From Neorhizobium petrolearium (GTDB taxonomy: Bacteria; Pseudomonadota; Alphaproteobacteria; Rhizobiales; Rhizobiaceae): DNA of 64,000 bases. How positions within the stretch are numbered: position 1 is the stretch's first letter; every line of letters begins with the position of its first letter. The translations under genes and the position numbers were made by a program. A model generated the notes under the pieces. That model saw nothing but the letters and a program-made list of their open reading frames with translations, was not told the DNA's origin and ran no database searches. The DNA lies in contig NZ_JAGGJW010000005.1 in assembly GCF_017873175.1 (NCBI RefSeq), forward strand, positions 124,001 through 188,000. The letters run 5' to 3'. This document shows positions 25,585 to 33,156 of the stretch, in pieces.

Positions 25585-26664
25585 ATGACACGTATTTTCC
25601 GAGCGCCGGCTTTTTATATACAAGGCCCCGGCAGTCTCGGTTTGCTCGGCGAAAAGGCGGCTACGCTCGGCCGTTCGGTCGTCGCCGTCTGCGATGCCGC
25701 CGTGTTTCCCCACATTGAAGCCGAGCTCGCGAAGACGCTCACCCGGCAGGATATCGAGCCGACGATCATCCTCTTCGATGCGGACGTCACCCATAGAGAG
25801 ATGGACCGGCTGGCCGAAGAGGTACGCCGCAAAGGCGGCGAAGTGGTGGTCGGCATTGGCGGAGGCCGCACACTCGATGTCTCCAAGGGCGTCGCCCGCC
25901 GCACCGGTCTGCCTTTCGTCAGCGTGCCGACGGTCGCCTCTACCGATGCGCCCGCAACGCGCGGCATCGTCATCTATGACGACAACCATGCGATGATCGC
26001 CGTCGAGCAGATGGACGACAATCCGGCTTTCGTGATCGTCGATACGGGAGTCATTGCCAGGGCCCCTGCCCGGCTCCTGCGCGGCGGCATCGGCGATGCG
26101 CTCACCGCCAAATTCGAGGCGGAAGGCACCTGGAAGGGAACCGGGCTTTCCAAGCACGGCACAAGACCGCTCAAAACCGGCGTGATGCTCGGTGATCTCT
26201 GTTACCGCATGCTGCTCGAACACGGGCCGGGGGCCATGCACGTCGCCGGCACCGGCGAAGTGACGCCGGACCTGGAAGCCTTGATCGAAGCCATCCTCTG
26301 GCTGAGTGCCGTCGCCTTCGAGAATACGGGCCTCTCTGTCGCCCATGCGGTCGCGACCGAACTCGGCGCCATCGAGCCGGTGCGCAAGCAGTCGCTGCAT
26401 GGCGAACATGCGGCCTATGGCACGCTGGTTCAGGCGACCGCCGAGGATCGTTCGGAAGGTGAGCTCGAAACGCTGTTTTCCTTCTACGACGAGATCGGCA
26501 TGCCGCGCAGGCTCGCCGATCTCGGGTTGCCGGCAGTGGATGACGCTGCGATCGACAGCCTCGCTCTCGCCTGCGCGAAAAGCCCGTTCCTGATCAACCA
26601 GGAACATGGACTCGATGCCGATGACCTCGCAGCCGCGTTCCGGGCTGTGGAAAACCACAGTTGA
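25585..26664 (+). CDS. gldA: Glycerol dehydrogenase-like iron/zinc alcohol dehydrogenase
   Basis: NAD-dependent polyol dehydrogenase of 359 residues, similar to GldA. The nucleotide site GIGGGRTLDVSKG is at residues 90-102, and the predicted metal ligands are Asp171 (GGIGDALTAKFEAE), His254 (SVAHAV) and His272 (LHGEH). The ATG at 25585 follows a G-rich tract that may serve as ribosome site; an upstream in-frame start at 25537 lacks one. The substrate may be glycerol or another vicinal diol. It lies 111 nt behind the C-N hydrolase and 59 nt before the IclR gene. Confidence 0.87.
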   Translation: MTRIFRAPAFYIQGPGSLGLLGEKAATLGRSVVAVCDAAVFPHIEAELAKTLTRQDIEPTIILFDADVTHREMDRLAEEVRRKGGEVVVGIGGGRTLDVSKGVARRTGLPFVSVPTVASTDAPATRGIVIYDDNHAMIAVEQMDDNPAFVIVDTGVIARAPARLLRGGIGDALTAKFEAEGTWKGTGLSKHGTRPLKTGVMLGDLCYRMLLEHGPGAMHVAGTGEVTPDLEALIEAILWLSAVAFENTGLSVAHAVATELGAIEPVRKQSLHGEHAAYGTLVQATAEDRSEGELETLFSFYDEIGMPRRLADLGLPAVDDAAIDSLALACAKSPFLINQEHGLDADDLAAAFRAVENHS

Positions 26665-26723
26665 AGCAGGCTCGACCTCATTCGAATATAAGGATAATCA
26701 TCTGGGAACATGAGGGATTTAGA

Positions 26724-27626
26724 ATGGCATCAGATAAAGGAAAGCCAGCCGAGGAGTGGACCCAGCGCCGCATTCAGTCGATCGAGGTCGGCTTCCAGGT
26801 GATCCGCGCCATGGAGGCGGCCAACGGTCCGCTGCCGTTGCGGGACATCGCTGCTGCTGCCGGCATGCCGCCGAGCAAGGCGCATCTCTATCTCGTCAGC
26901 TTCGTCAAGGAAGGTGTTGCCTTCCAGGATCCCGTCACCGGCCATTACGGGCTCGGGCGTTTTGCAATCCAGCTCGGTCTGTCGGCCATCCGGCAGCTCG
27001 ATGTCGTGGAACTCGCCCGCGAAGAACTGGCCACGCTGCAGCGGGCGACCGGCTTTGCGACGTACCTCTCGCTCTGGGGCGATCGCGGCCCGGGCATCGT
27101 CTCCAAGGTCGACGGCCAACGGCAGGGGTCGCTCGCCGTGCGTCTTGGCTATGTCCTGCCGCTCCTGACCTCCGCGACCGGCCAGGTCTTCCTCACTTAT
27201 CTCGATGAGAGCGAGACTGCCGCGGTACGGCAGGACGAGATCGCCGCCGCCAAGCGGGATCATTCTGAAGAGACTGCTTCGCTTGCACCCCGCGTCACGA
27301 CGGTGAAGGATATCCAGAAGATCGTCGAGACCGTACGCCGCCAAGGCTATGCGATGACGGTCAACAGCATCAATTCGAGTTTCGCCGCGATCGCTGCGCC
27401 GGTCTTCGACTATAGCAGCCGCATCGTCGCGACCATGACCGTTCTTGGGTCCGACAAGCAACTCTCCGGCCCTCGGAAAAAGCAGACGCTTGATGCGCTG
27501 CTGACGGCAACACACCGGCTTTCAGAACGGCTCGGTGCCTCCAGCCGCGGCGTGAAAGGCAAAGAAAACGAAACCCCTCCGACAGCACCGAAGTCGGCGA
27601 AGGCGAAGGGTGCTGCGGGGCGATAG
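26724..27626 (+). CDS. IclR family transcriptional regulator
   Basis: Regulator of 300 residues. The winged helix-turn-helix is at about residues 14-70 (LRDIAAAAGMPPSKAHLYL), followed by the IclR GAF-like effector domain, which includes SLAVRLGYVLPLLTSATGQV near 135-154. A Lys/Ala-rich basic tail ends the protein. TGAGGGA precedes the ATG. Placed directly after gldA, it probably controls that gene or the catabolic genes downstream. Confidence 0.9.
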   Translation: MASDKGKPAEEWTQRRIQSIEVGFQVIRAMEAANGPLPLRDIAAAAGMPPSKAHLYLVSFVKEGVAFQDPVTGHYGLGRFAIQLGLSAIRQLDVVELAREELATLQRATGFATYLSLWGDRGPGIVSKVDGQRQGSLAVRLGYVLPLLTSATGQVFLTYLDESETAAVRQDEIAAAKRDHSEETASLAPRVTTVKDIQKIVETVRRQGYAMTVNSINSSFAAIAAPVFDYSSRIVATMTVLGSDKQLSGPRKKQTLDALLTATHRLSERLGASSRGVKGKENETPPTAPKSAKAKGAAGR

Positions 27627-27769
27627 TTCGTTGTCCTAATAGCCATACCCTTGTTTGTAGAACTGCTGAGAGGAAGCCCCGCCTTCCGTCATTTTCAGTG
27701 ACATCTCCCTCAGGGGAGAAACCGCATTGGGTCTGCCGTACCGCTTCTTCCTCCAATCATCGTCATCAA

Positions 27770-27797
27770 TTGACGCGCTCAAAATAATTAGTATACC
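27770..27797 (+). promoter_or_regulatory. Candidate promoter with GTATAC element, cupin operon
   Basis: TTGACG (27770-27775), 16 nt spacer, TATACC (27792-27797). The GTATAC sequence at 27791-27796 overlaps the -10 box. Related sequences occur near the FMN-reductase/GntR and hydrolase/SDR divergent promoters. A CTATGG/CCATAG inverted repeat (27805-27826) follows immediately downstream, where an operator or leader hairpin could sit. Confidence 0.5.
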
Positions 27798-27836
27798 TTA
27801 CGATCTATGGCTTGAGGAAACCATAGGGAGGATTCT

Positions 27837-28886
27837 ATGCACGAGATCGATGCAGTCACCGTCGCAAAACGCGAGGAATTCTACGGACGTCTGAAGCCAC
27901 ACAACATGGCGCCGCTCTGGGAAGTGATGAAGGGCATGCTGCCGCCGGAGCCGAAATCCAAGGCTGAGGCGCATCGCTGGCGCTATGACGATATCCGTCC
28001 GCTGATCCTGGAATCCGGCAGCCTGCTGACGGCGGAAGAGGCCGAACGCCGCGTGCTGATCCTCGAAAACCCAGCCTTCCCCGGCCAGTCGCGCGCCACC
28101 TCGACGCTTTATGCCGGCATCCAGATCATCATGCCGGGCGAAGTAGCCCCTGCCCACCGTCACACGCCGTCGGCGCTGCGTTTCATGCTGGAAGGCTCCG
28201 GCGCCTATACGTCGGTTGGCGGCGAGCGCACCCGCATGGCCTTCGGCGATTTCGTTATCACGCCGGTCTGGGCCTGGCACGACCACGGCAATGACGGCTC
28301 CGACCCGGCCGCCTGGCTCGACGGCCTTGACGTGCCGATGATCGCCTTCTTTGAAGCAGTCTTCCGCGAAGACTACAACGACGCCGAGCAGGAGATTCTC
28401 CGGCCGGAAGGCGACTCGCTCTTTCGTTTCGGCTCCGGCATGCTGCCGATCGGAGGTGCCAGCCCCTACGGCCAGACGACGCCGATCTTCAACTACCCTT
28501 ACGAGCGCAGCCGCGAGGCGCTTTACAGGTCTTCGCGCGGCGAGGAGATCGACGCCCATATCGGCACGACGCTCCGTTATGCCAACCCGCTTGACGGCGG
28601 CTGGACCATGCCGACCATGTCGGCCTGGCTAAGCCATTTCCCGAAGGGCATGGAGACGACAAAGATTCGCTCCACCGACCATATCGTCATGTGCATCGCC
28701 GAAGGCACCGGCTCGATCACAATCGGTACGAAGACTTTCGACTTCGGCCCCAAGGACGTCATCGTTGTGCCCGGCTGGTCGTGGCGCTCGTTCAAGACGA
28801 ACGAAGACGTCGTCGTCTTCTGCTTCTCCGATCGCGTCGCGCAGGAGAAGCTCGGCTATTTCCGCGAAGACCGCGCCAAGGTCTGA
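27837..28886 (+). CDS. Cupin dioxygenase, gentisate 1,2-dioxygenase-like
   Basis: Double-cupin protein of 349 residues of the gentisate/salicylate/1-hydroxy-2-naphthoate dioxygenase group, which cleave the ring next to the carboxylate using ferrous iron and oxygen. The N-terminal cupin shows the iron ligands His107 and His109 (PAHRHTPSALRF) and His148 (WAWHDHG); the second cupin (about 260-335) contains VVPGWSWRSF. It is followed after 33 nt by a fumarylacetoacetase-family hydrolase, the usual partner that cleaves the ring-fission product. No maleylpyruvate isomerase is adjacent. Substrate may be gentisate or a related hydroxybenzoate. Confidence 0.88.
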   Translation: MHEIDAVTVAKREEFYGRLKPHNMAPLWEVMKGMLPPEPKSKAEAHRWRYDDIRPLILESGSLLTAEEAERRVLILENPAFPGQSRATSTLYAGIQIIMPGEVAPAHRHTPSALRFMLEGSGAYTSVGGERTRMAFGDFVITPVWAWHDHGNDGSDPAAWLDGLDVPMIAFFEAVFREDYNDAEQEILRPEGDSLFRFGSGMLPIGGASPYGQTTPIFNYPYERSREALYRSSRGEEIDAHIGTTLRYANPLDGGWTMPTMSAWLSHFPKGMETTKIRSTDHIVMCIAEGTGSITIGTKTFDFGPKDVIVVPGWSWRSFKTNEDVVVFCFSDRVAQEKLGYFREDRAKV

Positions 28887-28919
28887 GCACCGCCATCTGT
28901 AGAACCCGAGGAGAGAAAA

Positions 28920-29789
28920 ATGCGTTTCTGTCGCTTCGACGATAATCGTCTGGGCGTGGTCGTCGGCGATGAGGTGAAGGACGTCACCGCCGTGCTCGAC
29001 CGCCTGCCGGCCTACCGCTACCCCTTCCCGCATGGTGACCAGTTCATGGCGCATTTCGCCGAGCTCAGGCCCGTCATGGAGGAGATGGCGAAGATCGCGC
29101 CGTCAAAGAAGCTCGCCGATGTGGCTCTCTTGAGCCCTATTGCCAATCCCGGCAAGATCGTCGGTGCGCCAGTCAACTACCGGCTCCATTTGGACGAGGT
29201 GCTGGACAGCGACCAGTTGCATCACGGCATGAAGATCAAGCCGATCGCCGAGGCCGGCGTTTTCCTCAAGGCGGTGAGCTCGCTGATCGGTCCTTCGGAA
29301 GGCATCGTCGTCGATTGGGACGACCGCCGCACCGACCACGAGATCGAGCTCGCCGTCATTATCGGCAAGAAGGCCTTTCGCGTGTCGGAGGCGGATGCGC
29401 TAGATTACGTCGCCGGCTATGCGATCGGCTACGACATCACCATCCGCGGCCCGGAGGAGCGCAGCTACCGGAAGTCGCTCGACACGTTCAGTGTGCTCGG
29501 CCCTTATGTCGTTACCGCAGACGAAATCCCGAATCCGAACAATCTTGATTTCGAATTGGCCATCGGCGGCGAAACACGCCAGAAGTCCAACACGAAGATG
29601 CTGATTTTCAACGTCCAGAAGCTGATCGAATTCACCAGCAAGGCCTATACGCTCTATCCCGGCGACATCATCATGACCGGCACGCCGGAAGGCGTTGCAC
29701 CGATCGCCGCGGGCGATATCCTGCATGGCACTTTCGAGGGCATCGGCACGATGGATGTGAAGGTCTACGACAACTGGAACAGGAAATGA
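28920..29789 (+). CDS. Fumarylacetoacetate hydrolase family protein
   Basis: Hydrolase of 289 residues that cleaves the carbon-carbon bond of a 1,3-diketo acid such as fumaryl- or maleylpyruvate. Metal ligands are visible as Glu141 and Glu143 (DHEIELAVIIG) and Asp171 (AIGYDIT). The C-terminal TGTPEGVAPI loop is typical. The location right after the gentisate-dioxygenase-like gene supports fumarylpyruvate hydrolase activity, but this is inference. GAGGAGAG precedes the ATG and the end overlaps the MarR start by 4 nt. Confidence 0.9.
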   Translation: MRFCRFDDNRLGVVVGDEVKDVTAVLDRLPAYRYPFPHGDQFMAHFAELRPVMEEMAKIAPSKKLADVALLSPIANPGKIVGAPVNYRLHLDEVLDSDQLHHGMKIKPIAEAGVFLKAVSSLIGPSEGIVVDWDDRRTDHEIELAVIIGKKAFRVSEADALDYVAGYAIGYDITIRGPEERSYRKSLDTFSVLGPYVVTADEIPNPNNLDFELAIGGETRQKSNTKMLIFNVQKLIEFTSKAYTLYPGDIIMTGTPEGVAPIAAGDILHGTFEGIGTMDVKVYDNWNRK

Positions 29790-30286
29790 GTTTCGATCCG
29801 AAGGCCCCGGAACAGGAGGCTGGCAAAGCTGTCCTGCTGCCCGGTGTCGTCGGCATCCGCATCAGGCGGCTGCAGTCGCTGTTCGGCAGCCATTGGCAGG
29901 GCTGGTTCCGCCCCCGCGGGCTTGCCGTCACGCCGGTGCAGGGCGGCGTTCTGCTCCTGATCCACCGCCATCCCGGCATCAGCCAGATCGCGCTCGCAAG
30001 GCGGCTGAGGATCGAGGCGCCGACGCTCATCCAATCGCTTGGCCCCCTCATCAAACAGAAGCTTGTCGAACGCATCCGTTCGGCGGACGACGGCCGGGTC
30101 TACGAACTCCGGCTGACCAGGGCCGGGTTCGAGGCGGCCGCCCTGGTGGAGGCTTCCATACCGGAACACGAAGCGGACCTTTTACGGCACCTTTCGATCG
30201 AGGAACGGCAGACTTTCCTTTCCTTGCTGGATAAGGCGATTGCCGGAGCGGAGGCGGCGTTGGAAGAGCAAGAGAAGGCGGAATAG
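29786..30286 (+). CDS. MarR family transcriptional regulator
   Basis: Winged-helix regulator of 166 residues. The DNA-binding region is at about residues 62-118 (GISQIALARRLRIEAPTLIQSL, then the wing SADDGRVYELRLT). ATGA overlap with the hydrolase gene ties it to the gentisate-type operon; MarR proteins commonly repress aromatic acid catabolic genes and respond to the aromatic acid or its CoA thioester. Confidence 0.9.
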   Translation: MSFDPKAPEQEAGKAVLLPGVVGIRIRRLQSLFGSHWQGWFRPRGLAVTPVQGGVLLLIHRHPGISQIALARRLRIEAPTLIQSLGPLIKQKLVERIRSADDGRVYELRLTRAGFEAAALVEASIPEHEADLLRHLSIEERQTFLSLLDKAIAGAEAALEEQEKAE

Positions 30287-30355
30287 CCATTTCCCGGATT
30301 GCGACATGACAGGCAACCTGATATTCACTCTCGGATATCTGGGAGGAACGGTATC

Positions 30356-31414
30356 ATGCGATCATGGAAGGTCTTCGAAGCGTCGGAGGTGCTGAAAGAA
30401 GTCGAGGAGGCAACGCCTGAGCCCACCGGCAGTGAGGTGGTCGTCTCGGTATCCCATTGCGGGCTCTGCCATTCCGACCTGACCCTCTGGAAGGGCATTT
30501 TCGACATGGGCGACCGCAAGGTGTCGATCGACAGCATCGGGCTTACGCGGCCCCTCACTCTCGGCCATGAGATCCTCGGCACCGTCACCGCCATGGGACC
30601 GGAGGCGACCGGCGTGAAGATCGGCGACCGCCGCCTTGTTTATCCCTGGCTCGGATGCGGCACCTGCGATACCTGCCGCACTGGACGGGAAAACCTCTGC
30701 ATGCAGGCCCGCCAGCTCGGCATGAAACGGCCCGGCGGTTTCGGCAGCCATGTGGTCGTGCCGCACGGCCGCTACCTGATCGACACGGACGACCTCGATC
30801 CGGCGCTTGCCGCGACCTATGCCTGCTCGGGGCTCACCGCCTATTCCGCCGTCCGCAAGGCCATGCCAATGCGTCCCGATGAGGCAGTGGTCGTGGTCGG
30901 CGCGGGCGGGTTAGGTCTGAGCGGCATCGTCATTCTGAAGGCACTCGGCCACGAGAACATTGTCGTGGTCGATATGTCGGAAGAAAAGCTGAAGGCTGCG
31001 CTGGAAGCCGGTGCTCATAAAACGGTGCTTTCGAGCAGCGGCGACGTGACACAGAAGATCGTCGAAACGGTCGGCGGGCCGGTGCGCACCATCATCGATT
31101 TCGTCAACAACAGTGAAACGACCGCCTTCTCCTTCCCGGCGCTGGCGCGCGGCGGCCGTATCATCATGGTCGGCATGTACGGCGGCCAGCTCACCGTTCC
31201 GACCATGCGCATGGCGCAGGGTGGTTTGAGCCTCATCGGCAGCATCACCGGCACGCTTCAGGAATTGCGTGAACTGGTGGACCTGGCAAAAAGCGGCAAG
31301 CTCGACGCCATTCCCTATGAAACCGTGCCGAAGTCCGACGTCAACGATGCGATGAACCGCCTTCTCAAAGGCGCCGTCAAGGGTCGCATCGTGCTTCAGG
31401 GAGAAACGGCTTGA
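30356..31414 (+). CDS. Zinc-dependent alcohol dehydrogenase
   Basis: Medium-chain dehydrogenase of 352 residues. Catalytic zinc ligands Cys38 (CGLCHSD) and His71/Glu72 (LGHEILG), structural zinc cysteines 101, 104, 107 and 115, and the NAD motif GAGGLGLSG (about 180-188) are all present. The start ATG at 30356 follows GGGAGGAAC. It overlaps the thioesterase gene by 4 nt. It could oxidise a hydroxyacyl-CoA or alcohol intermediate given the CoA-linked genes downstream; substrate unknown. Confidence 0.9.
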   Translation: MRSWKVFEASEVLKEVEEATPEPTGSEVVVSVSHCGLCHSDLTLWKGIFDMGDRKVSIDSIGLTRPLTLGHEILGTVTAMGPEATGVKIGDRRLVYPWLGCGTCDTCRTGRENLCMQARQLGMKRPGGFGSHVVVPHGRYLIDTDDLDPALAATYACSGLTAYSAVRKAMPMRPDEAVVVVGAGGLGLSGIVILKALGHENIVVVDMSEEKLKAALEAGAHKTVLSSSGDVTQKIVETVGGPVRTIIDFVNNSETTAFSFPALARGGRIIMVGMYGGQLTVPTMRMAQGGLSLIGSITGTLQELRELVDLAKSGKLDAIPYETVPKSDVNDAMNRLLKGAVKGRIVLQGETA

Positions 31415-32349
31415 GCGGCGAGATGACCGAAGTATGGCGCGGCAGCGTGCGCCAATGGGAAGTGGACGAGATGGGCCACTGGAACACGCAATATTACGTG
31501 GCGCGTGCCAATGAAGGTCTCGCCATGCTCTTCGGCTTCAACGGCCTGCCGGGTCTCTTCTCGCCCTCGTCGCCCACGACGGTCGCCTTCAACGAGCACC
31601 ATATCCGCTTCCATCGCGAAGCGCATGCCGGCGCGCCGCTGCACATGACCGGCGGTTTCTTGCAAGTGGGTGAGACGACAGCTTTCGCTGTGCTCGTGCT
31701 TCATCACAGCGAAAGCGGGCAGGTGGCTGCGACCTTCCGGGTGCGGCTCACGCATGTCGATGCGGCGGACGGCACCACTCCGCAGCCCTGGCCGGCGACT
31801 TTCCGGAAAAGGGCCTCGACCTCGCTGGTCGAGACGCCGAAGGAGGCCGCGCCGCGTGGCACGGACGACGAACCGGTGGCGCTGACCGCCTCGCGCGAGC
31901 GGGCCTTGAAACTGGACCTGAAGCGCACGGCAATGAGCCTGATCGAGCTGGACGCTTGCGATGCCTTCGGACGGATGGGATCGCAAAAGTTCATCGGCGC
32001 GGTCGGCGGCGGCGTAAAACAGCTCACCGGACCGATCCGGGCGCTGGTTGCCGAGCACGCGGAGGCACGGCTCGGCAAGATCGGCGGGGCCGTGCTGGAA
32101 TTCCGCATCATCTACGGTGAGACGCCCCGCCTCGGCGATTGTTTCGAGATCTGGGCGGGACTGCAGAAGACCGACAAGCGCACCATGTCGCTGATCTTCT
32201 GGATGGTTGATCCCTTCACCGGCCGAGTATTCGGCTCGATGCAGTCCATCGCCATCGTCTTCGATCTGGATGCACGGGCGATCGTGCAGATTTCGCCAGC
32301 AGCGACCGAAGCGTTGACGCCTTTCGTTACGGAAGGGCTGGCGCTGTAA
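31411..32349 (+). CDS. Double-hotdog acyl-CoA thioesterase-like protein
   Basis: Protein of 312 residues with two hotdog folds. The first has the 4HBT-type motif WEVDEMGHWNTQYYV (residues 12-26). The second, from about residue 180, reads KIGGAVLEFRIIYGETPRLGD and ends with FGSMQSIAIVFDL. It would hydrolyse a CoA thioester. Translation apparently starts at TTG 31411, overlapping the previous stop as TTGA, with GGGAGAA upstream; ATG at 31423 is an alternative. Confidence 0.78.
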   Translation: MSGEMTEVWRGSVRQWEVDEMGHWNTQYYVARANEGLAMLFGFNGLPGLFSPSSPTTVAFNEHHIRFHREAHAGAPLHMTGGFLQVGETTAFAVLVLHHSESGQVAATFRVRLTHVDAADGTTPQPWPATFRKRASTSLVETPKEAAPRGTDDEPVALTASRERALKLDLKRTAMSLIELDACDAFGRMGSQKFIGAVGGGVKQLTGPIRALVAEHAEARLGKIGGAVLEFRIIYGETPRLGDCFEIWAGLQKTDKRTMSLIFWMVDPFTGRVFGSMQSIAIVFDLDARAIVQISPAATEALTPFVTEGLAL

Positions 32350-32357
32350 CTTCAGCT

Positions 32358-32400
32358 TCCGGCTGCCGCCATCCTCCCTCCCCACTCGCGGGGAGAAGGT
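32358..32400. repeat. Short rhizobial intergenic repeat
   Basis: CCGGCTGCCGCCAT followed by a CTCCCC/GGGGAG palindrome (32378-32383 with 32390-32395) sits between two convergent genes. It is a degenerate relative of the repeat at 21809-22011 and may act as a transcription barrier. Confidence 0.55.
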
Positions 32401-32422
32401 TAGCATGGGGGCAAATAAGCAC

Positions 32423-33145
32423 CTATCTGAACTTCTCCGCCGTCGCGACGCAGTTGATCAGCGCGGCGAGTTCCTTACGCGAAGCAGACGAGGTTTCCGG
32501 ACTCATCGAGATGAAGGCCTTGATGCCGCGCACGGTCGGCACCGAATTCTTTTCCAGTTGACCCACCACGCGTGCGACTTCCGCTTCCAGCCCGTCGGCC
32601 GGAACCGTGATGGCGATCAGGCCAAGAACCTTGGCTTCCGCCGCCGGAATGACGTCGCGGGTAAAGACCATGCGGGCAAGCGCTGCGCGCGAGATGCGGT
32701 CGGCGAGCGCGTTCAAGACCAGCGTCGGGGCGATATCGTGGTTCATTTCCGGCACCTGGAAAGTGGCGGTGTCGGAGGCGATCGCCACGTCGGCAAGCGC
32801 CGCGATGGCGCAGCCGACGCCGGCGGCCTTCCCTTGAACAGCGGTAATGAAGGGCACGGGAATCTCGCGCAGCACTTCATAGAAATCGAGCACCGGGTCG
32901 GAGATCGCGTTGCGGAGATCGAGCGCCGTGGCGCGCGTGCCCGGCGCCGGCATGGCCGCACTCCGGCCGGTGCAGAAGTCCGGCCCGTTCGCCTTCATCA
33001 GCACGGCCCGGGTTTCCGGCGACAGCGACTTCAGTGCAGCGGTGATGGCTTCCGCCATCTCCGGCGTCAGCGCATTGCCCTTGTCGGGACGGTCGAGAAT
33101 GATTTCGAGGACGTTCCCCTTCGTGGAAATCAGGACTTCGGACAA
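32423..33145 (-). CDS. Enoyl-CoA hydratase/isomerase family protein
   Basis: Crotonase-fold protein of 240 residues. The oxyanion-hole segments are GPDFCTGR (about 53-60) and QGKAAGVGCAIA (near 103-114), and a candidate catalytic Glu lies in QVPEMNHD. The start is TTG at 33145, chosen because GGGGAGG lies just upstream; the open frame continues upstream only as a shadow of the next gene. It lies 11 nt behind the molybdenum hydroxylase gene and forms an operon with it. Confidence 0.85.
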   Translation of the reverse strand: MSEVLISTKGNVLEIILDRPDKGNALTPEMAEAITAALKSLSPETRAVLMKANGPDFCTGRSAAMPAPGTRATALDLRNAISDPVLDFYEVLREIPVPFITAVQGKAAGVGCAIAALADVAIASDTATFQVPEMNHDIAPTLVLNALADRISRAALARMVFTRDVIPAAEAKVLGLIAITVPADGLEAEVARVVGQLEKNSVPTVRGIKAFISMSPETSSASRKELAALINCVATAEKFR

Positions 33146-33156
33146 TTTTTCCTCCC

